A stretch of 64,000 nt of DNA from the NCBI GenBank assembly GCA_025603075.1, contig MU626324.1, positions 40,611 through 104,610 of the forward strand, written 5' to 3'. Numbering within the stretch: position 1 is the first letter of the stretch; every line of letters starts with the position of its first letter. This document shows positions 59,430 to 64,000 of this stretch, piece after piece. This stretch comes from Neoconidiobolus thromboides FSU 785 (lineage: Eukaryota > Entomophthoromycota > Entomophthoromycetes > Entomophthorales > Neoconidiobolaceae). The notes under the pieces are model-generated. The model worked only from the letters and a program-made list of their open reading frames with translations, was not told where the DNA came from and did not search any database. The translations under genes and the position numbers were made by a program.

Positions 59430-61036
59430 ATGGAAGGTTACTCTGTAAGGATAAAGGAAAAAAGACTTTGAGAGCGGGAAAAGGAGTATTATAAGTTGGT
59501 AGTGCCGGAAAGATTACTTAATAAAATCAAAGGTGATGATAAATCAGCTAAATTGAATGGAACTGATTTACAATTTTTGATTTATAAACCAATTCATAAA
59601 GTCAAACGTAGTCAATCTTCAAAAAATAATAACCTATTTCTTCATCAGAATAGCCAAGATGCTTTTTACAAATCTGATATCCAAATTTCAACTGTTTGCG
59701 AAGATGTGATTAGACGAACTTGCTGAAAATCGAATAAAAGGGTCAAATATTTTGATCAACTAATAATTAATTATAATTTAAATGATAGATCAATCTTCAG
59801 AGATATGAATAGCCCATCTTCGGACGTGCTTTTGAAAGACAATAAGCGAGCAGCTATTTATAAATTAGGACTTTCACTAACCATAATTGATACCTTGCTT
59901 TTAACTATACCCATCCAAAAGCCTAGACTCAGGTCTATCTTAGAACAAGTCGCAGAAAGACACGATGACTTATGGATGTTGAAAATGAAGCCTATAGATA
60001 AGTGGATATTGTTTATTGGTCTAATTATTTACCTTCTGAGCGAAAGATGGTGGCCATAAATTATTTTAATGTGCTTGGTGAATTAGTTATGATCCTTAAA
60101 TCTGAATATTTTAGTCATCTGACTCCTTTAAAGATTAGTATAGGCGAGATTCAAGGAACTATATGTACAAGCCCTATAGTGCAAAATCCAAGTTCATAGC
60201 TCATGAATTCAAGCAGAACGATGCAAAATATAGTTTCCCAAATCACAAGTAGAACGACGCAAATTATAGACCAATAAAGCATGACTACCAGAGAGTAATG
60301 CAAAATATGAACTCGCGAATTGCTGGAACCAATAGGGCAGTACGAAACACAGCTCAAAAAGTAGCAAATATTCTTAGTAAGAATATACCAGGTAAAGCAG
60401 CTTTACTAGTACATAGACCGCTTTTACCTCATAATCTTTCCAATAACCAATGAGCTTCCAATAGGCCTATGAATAACACAAATGTTCAACCTGCGAATAA
60501 TATCCATAGTAATCCATCAGTTAATATCATTGTTTAAGAGCGCAGACAATTGACTCCTTGCAATCCTAGCTATGGCCCTGTAACTCTTAACATATGCGAA
60601 AGAATAAATAGTAATACCAAACCTGGCCCTAATGAAGATCTAATACTCGTTATAAATCGTATGCAAAGTAATGAAGGAATTATTTATATTAGTGGTAGTA
60701 ATAGAAAAAAACCCGAGAAATATTACAGTACACCAATTGCTTGTGTGCCTCCAATGGAAAAGAAAAATTTCGCTAATAATGAAGAGTTGGCTAAAGAGTT
60801 TAATAGATTACATTGGGCATACCGAGTTATATAATATAGTTATTAGTTTTAATGAGAAATCCAGGAGGAACTTGTATTGCTACAATATCTCACATCTATT
60901 TAAGAGAAGGAAGAACTAGTTAGTTTTGATTTAAAGCTTAATAAGGTTAATTTAAGTCAGTTATTTGAGCTGATTGAAGAATAAAAAAAAGAAATACACA
61001 CAGATTCATGCTTTATCACTTGAACTTTTAAAGTAA
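59430..61036 (+). pseudogene. Decayed copy of the ELL gene
   Basis: It is collinear with the intact ELL at 28818-30176. The first codons MEGYSVRIKEKRL are followed by TGA at 59469, then REKEYYKLVVPERLLNKI. The winged-helix region is recognisable as LGLSLTIIDTLLL..PIQKPRLRSILEQVAERHDDLWML and, in another frame, NYLPSERKMVAINYFNVLGE. The C-terminal part keeps NNEELAKEFNRLHW and, near the end, ALSLELLK-stop. Several in-frame stops and frame changes break it, and the linker (about 60180-60540) is expanded and riddled with stops. Neither copy has introns, so segmental and retro-duplication cannot be told apart. A MITE-like repeat begins 28 bases after the former stop codon. Confidence 0.88.
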
Positions 61037-61063
61037 GCATGATATTTGATTAATTAATTTAGA

Positions 61064-61168
61064 ATATGGAGCTGTTTTTTTGTTTCATAACTTTTTCTAT
61101 TTTTTAAGCGCTATTTGAGTGGAGAGATTATTAGTAAAATTATTAAGCAAAAAAATACATTCCCATAT
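61064..61168 (-). mobile_element. 105-bp MITE-like repeat
   Basis: It starts ATATGGAGCTGTTTTTTTG and ends ACATTCCCATAT, with the core AAGCGCTATTTGAGTGG. It directly follows the ELL pseudogene. Confidence 0.85.
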
Positions 61169-61460
61169 TAACGATTTATTTTAGGAAAAATTTAAATAAA
61201 ACTTTTAGTATATCATATAATATATTAACAGTAAGGAATAATTAAATATTTATCAATATTAAATAAGCTTTTAAAGGAGCTTTTAACATTCAAGAAATCA
61301 CTTTTATTATATTAGCAATTTACCTTAGTAAATCAAATAAAGCTTTCAAGTAATATAGCATAAAATTTTAGTAGCAAGAAATAAATATTGATCGGTATCA
61401 AATACGAAATCATGGTTTCTTATATAAACTAACAGTTTTATAATGTACAAAAGTTTGACA

Positions 61461-61580
61461 TAAGCACTATTTGAGCGGAAAATTTGTTAGTGAAATTCTT
61501 AAAAACAAAAATACATCCCCATAATAATAATAATTTAAAAAATGGAAAAAATAGTGAAGTAAAAAAAACACTCCTTTATT
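61461..61580. mobile_element. Rearranged MITE-like repeat: two right halves
   Basis: 61461-61524 is one half of the repeat in minus orientation (AAGCACTATTTGAGCGG to ACATCCCCATA). 61530-61580 is the complementary half in plus orientation (TTAAAAAATGGAAAAAATAG to AACACTCC). The two halves are joined by ATAATAATAAT at their outer ends, that is, inside out. Confidence 0.7.
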
Positions 61581-61942
61581 GTTATTTTATTATAATTTCT
61601 AGTTAGTACAAATTATTATGTTATTATCTACTTCATCATTAAAAATCGTCATTAGGATAGAGTATTATTTTAATATTCGTCATTTTCGAAAATAGCAATA
61701 CTTGAGAAAGCTTTAAACAAATTAAGCTAGTCATATTTTTTTAACATTGTACTTAGTAAAAGGCTAATTATTTTGTTACTACAATAATCTGTATCAACCT
61801 CTCCAAGCCAGACAAGCTTATAGAAGCCAAAAGTAAATATTTCTTATAACATTTGTCTTTTAATAGTACATCTGTTTAGCAATTTTCTATTGAAGATATT
61901 GGGTATTTTTATACTTGGTTTAAGAAATACCAAAATCCACTC

Positions 61943-62037
61943 AATGTGTCTTTTTTGGTTTCATTACCTTTTCCTTTTTTTAGCGCTGTTGAGCGTAAAA
62001 AGGAAGTAAATTTAAACAAAAAAAAATACATTTCCAG
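61943..62037 (-). mobile_element. 105-bp MITE-like repeat, degenerate
   Basis: It keeps TTTTTTGGTTTCATTACC, a core with AGCGCTGTTGAGCG, and AATACATTTCC. The GGGG end is lost and there are several internal deletions. Confidence 0.7.
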
Positions 62038-62250
62038 TTTTTTTAAAAGTTTCTGTAACTTGAACCATAGAGTGCGACTGATTTTATAAAACCATACTCA
62101 AAGTCAGTTGTTGATTCAAAACTCATATGCTAATCAGCCCCTATATTCTTATAAAATACCTTGCTTTTTTAAAAACGATGATTATGAAGCTATTTATATC
62201 ATTTTGATATAGTTACTTAATATTTTTATGACTTTATTAAATAAAACACT

Positions 62251-62445
62251 TTAGTAAATGGTATGAGTATAATCATTAGCGGAATTATCACCAAACCAGA
62301 TAAGTTTAACAGTGAATTTTTTCAAATCAGTCCTGTTGATAATAAAGATAGCAGTAATTCCCGCTACTATAAAATAAACAAAACTTTCATTGTAATCTTT
62401 TTTTACCCCCATATTATTATTGTTATTCGAAATATAGAAGCTCAT
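62251..62445 (-). CDS. Doubtful small membrane protein
   Basis: This frame of 64 codons contains one hydrophobic stretch (FVYFIVAGITAIFIIN) after NNNNNMGVKKDYNES. I recognise no family, there are no neighbours to support it, and an ORF exists on the opposite strand. Reported only because the hydropathy and charge pattern (basic before, polar after) is protein-like. Confidence 0.22.
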   Translation of the reverse strand: MSFYISNNNNNMGVKKDYNESFVYFIVAGITAIFIINRTDLKKFTVKLIWFGDNSANDYTHTIY

Positions 62446-63333
62446 CACCCACCTTGCACATGATATGTGTTAAGAAATAAGTCTTGTTTTCTATTATTTA
62501 ATAGGATTTTATAGAAAAATCTTGAGGTAAGCTAACTAAGTTTGAAACTAGAACTAAAATAAGATCCTAAAATGTATTAATATTTATCCTTTCAAATTAG
62601 CTATTCAAATAGTATATATATGTATATTTATTTATATTTGAACATTTGTCTATTCCAATATTTTATATATGTAATTAGCATTTAATGTTTACTTTAAATA
62701 ATAATCGAGCTATACTACTTTCTATATAATCTCATCAAAAATATTTTTAGTAATCAGATTTATTAGTTAATGATAAATCTAATATTTATTGGTTTAAAAC
62801 TATATCAGGATGATTTTGAGTGAATGAATATAAAAACTCTGACCTTTCATCATCTGTTCACCTTTTGATGCCTTTACTCATCATTTTTACAACGTACTAT
62901 TACATAATATAAGCCATTTAGAATCTGGTACAAATAATTACAAAGTAAAGGGATTTATAAATTAATACTTGTACGTTTATAACATTTAATAAATATTGTT
63001 TGTATTAGCTTTAAAAAGTTATATATATATAGTAAAATATCATTGCCTTAGTCTTTTAAAAGGTTTGATTAATTATAGTTTTGAATTTAGCGACATGAAT
63101 GTCATTAAAAAATAGAGAGTTGATAAAAAGTTCAACTATTTACTTTAGTGCAAATCCGTTTATTAAATTTATTAGCTAGCAATTAATATCACGTTCCAAA
63201 TAGTATCATCAGATAATCCGAGGCTTAGTTAACTTAGTAGCACCAATGTTTACATAATAGAATTTGGTATGACCTTTGAAATAGGATTATTGTCAGCTAT
63301 TTGAAAACAAGATTTAAGCTATCAGATAGTTAT

Positions 63334-63441
63334 ATATGGGGGTGTTTTTTTTTGACTTCGTTACTTTTCCATCTTTTAAGCACTATTTGAGTGGGAAAAC
63401 TGTTAGCAAAATTCTTAAACACAAAAATAAATCCCCACATA
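63334..63441 (-). mobile_element. 105-bp MITE-like repeat, well preserved
   Basis: It starts ATATGGGGGTGTTTTTTTTT and ends AATCCCCACATA, with the core AAGCACTATTTGAGTGG. The plus ORF at 63336-63557 is a by-product of this repeat. Confidence 0.9.
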
Positions 63442-63876
63442 ATATAAAAGATTTTTTAAAACTAATACTAATTTATATAAGAGGAATCAATTTAAGAGAT
63501 AGATATGATATTTTACTGTATATCGATAAATTTATAAGGATCACATGGGTTCTATGACATGAAATTTTTGAGATAATAAAAATAGTTTAGTTTTATTTAT
63601 AATCTAACTTTAATAAACTTTACTTATTTATGTATAATTTATTTCATTGGGTAACTCGAAAATTCCCTTATATTGGATCAGCACTTGACATTTAGGACAA
63701 AAAGATCAATTTACATTTCAACATTAATTATTTTTAAATCAGATTTAGTAGCACAATTTCATAACTAGCTATCACAGCCCAAATCACACTATGGTCTCAA
63801 TGCTCATACTGCCCTATCTTTTGATGTCTATATTACGTAAAAGTGGAAGGGAGCTTTAGATAAAAATTTCGTAGAG

Positions 63877-63884
63877 TATAAATA
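63877..63884 (+). promoter_or_regulatory. TATA box upstream of the truncated secreted-protein gene
   Basis: TATAAATA lies 50 bases before the ATG at 63927, in a less AT-rich context (TCGTAGAG before it, GGTCTGC after it). Position and sequence fit a fungal TATA promoter. Confidence 0.5.
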
Positions 63885-63926
63885 GGTCTGCATTTTTAGA
63901 ATATCAATTATCAATTTCAAAGTAAA

Positions 63927-64000
63927 ATGGTATCAACAAAAAACATTATCTTGTTCACTTTATCGTTTGGTGCTGCTATTTATAAATGTCAAAACCCTGA
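63927..64000 (+). CDS. Secreted protein, N-terminus only (cut by window end)
   Basis: The 24 complete visible codons encode MVSTKNIILFTLSFGAAIYK, then CQNP. The hydrophobic run with small residues near position 16 looks like a signal peptide. A TATA box precedes it. The product cannot be identified from this fragment. Confidence 0.5.
   Translation, partial: MVSTKNIILFTLSFGAAIYKCQNP

Larger units (their letters stand above)
61037..63926. other. Repeat-rich, gene-poor terminal region
   Basis: It contains MITE-like copies at 61064, 61461/61528, 61943 and 63334. A doubtful small minus-strand membrane ORF lies at 62251-62445. Otherwise I see nothing. Confidence 0.5.

Noticed and set aside
63336-63557. 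Plus-strand ORF resembling the one at 20204
   Set aside because: Same reason: repeat-derived, and the similarity stops at the repeat boundary.

Overview
The window looks like nuclear DNA from an early-diverging fungus. It is very AT-rich by eye. The genes carry many short introns (mostly about 35-60 bases, GTAAGT-like donors, TAG/AAG acceptors, one GC-AG case). The gene set mixes typical fungal genes (ATG15, QCR8, HIS3, an AVT-type amino-acid transporter) with families that are rare or absent in yeasts (ELL, IDO, EIPR1, GUCD1-like, TMEM164-like). A Conidiobolus-like entomophthoroid or other zoopagomycete fungus is my best guess; this is inference only. No rRNA, tRNA, CRISPR or bacterial-type operon was seen.

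Layout. 0-3.2 kb: vacuolar amino-acid transporter (-), then a gene-free stretch. 3.3-12.3 kb: a complete 13-exon ATR/Mec1 checkpoint kinase (+). 13-18 kb: TAF12 (-), PIG-X-like (+), a small secreted protein (-), an FMP32/MCUR1-family mitochondrial coiled-coil protein (+) and IDO (-). 18-21.4 kb: gene-poor, with a cluster of four short repeats. 21.4-25.1 kb: ALY/REF-like RRM protein (+), VPS29 (-), DTD1 (+), ARL2 (-). 25.1-37.2 kb: sparse, with an F-box protein (+), ELL (-), a GUCD1-like protein (+) and ribosomal protein eL21 (-). 37.2-43.9 kb: RING/TRAF-zinc-finger protein (+), ATG15 lipase (-), an unknown protein (-), EIPR1 (-). 44.5-58.5 kb: NOG1 (+), TMEM164-like (+), NDR kinase (+), ARL8 (+), HIS3 (-), an unknown ORF (+), an ADF-H plus PH protein (-), QCR8 (-), NEDD8 (+). 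58.5-64 kb: a decayed ELL copy, more repeats, and the first codons of a secreted protein cut by the window end.

The genes are unrelated housekeeping functions rather than a cluster. Many sit as tight divergent pairs (TAF12/PIG-X, VPS29/DTD1, HIS3/unknown) or tight convergent pairs (PIG-X/secreted protein, FMP32/IDO, DTD1/ARL2). I rebuilt exon structures by hand; every junction reported was checked for reading phase, and most for agreement with family sequence.

The main non-genic signal is a family of roughly 105-bp repeats with imperfect terminal inverted repeats that start ATATGGGG and end CCCCATAT. I count about 17 copies, all between genes and none in the 86 introns I modelled. They look like a MITE, but the centre is as conserved as the ends. 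A second signal is the intact ELL gene plus a pseudogene copy 30 kb away.
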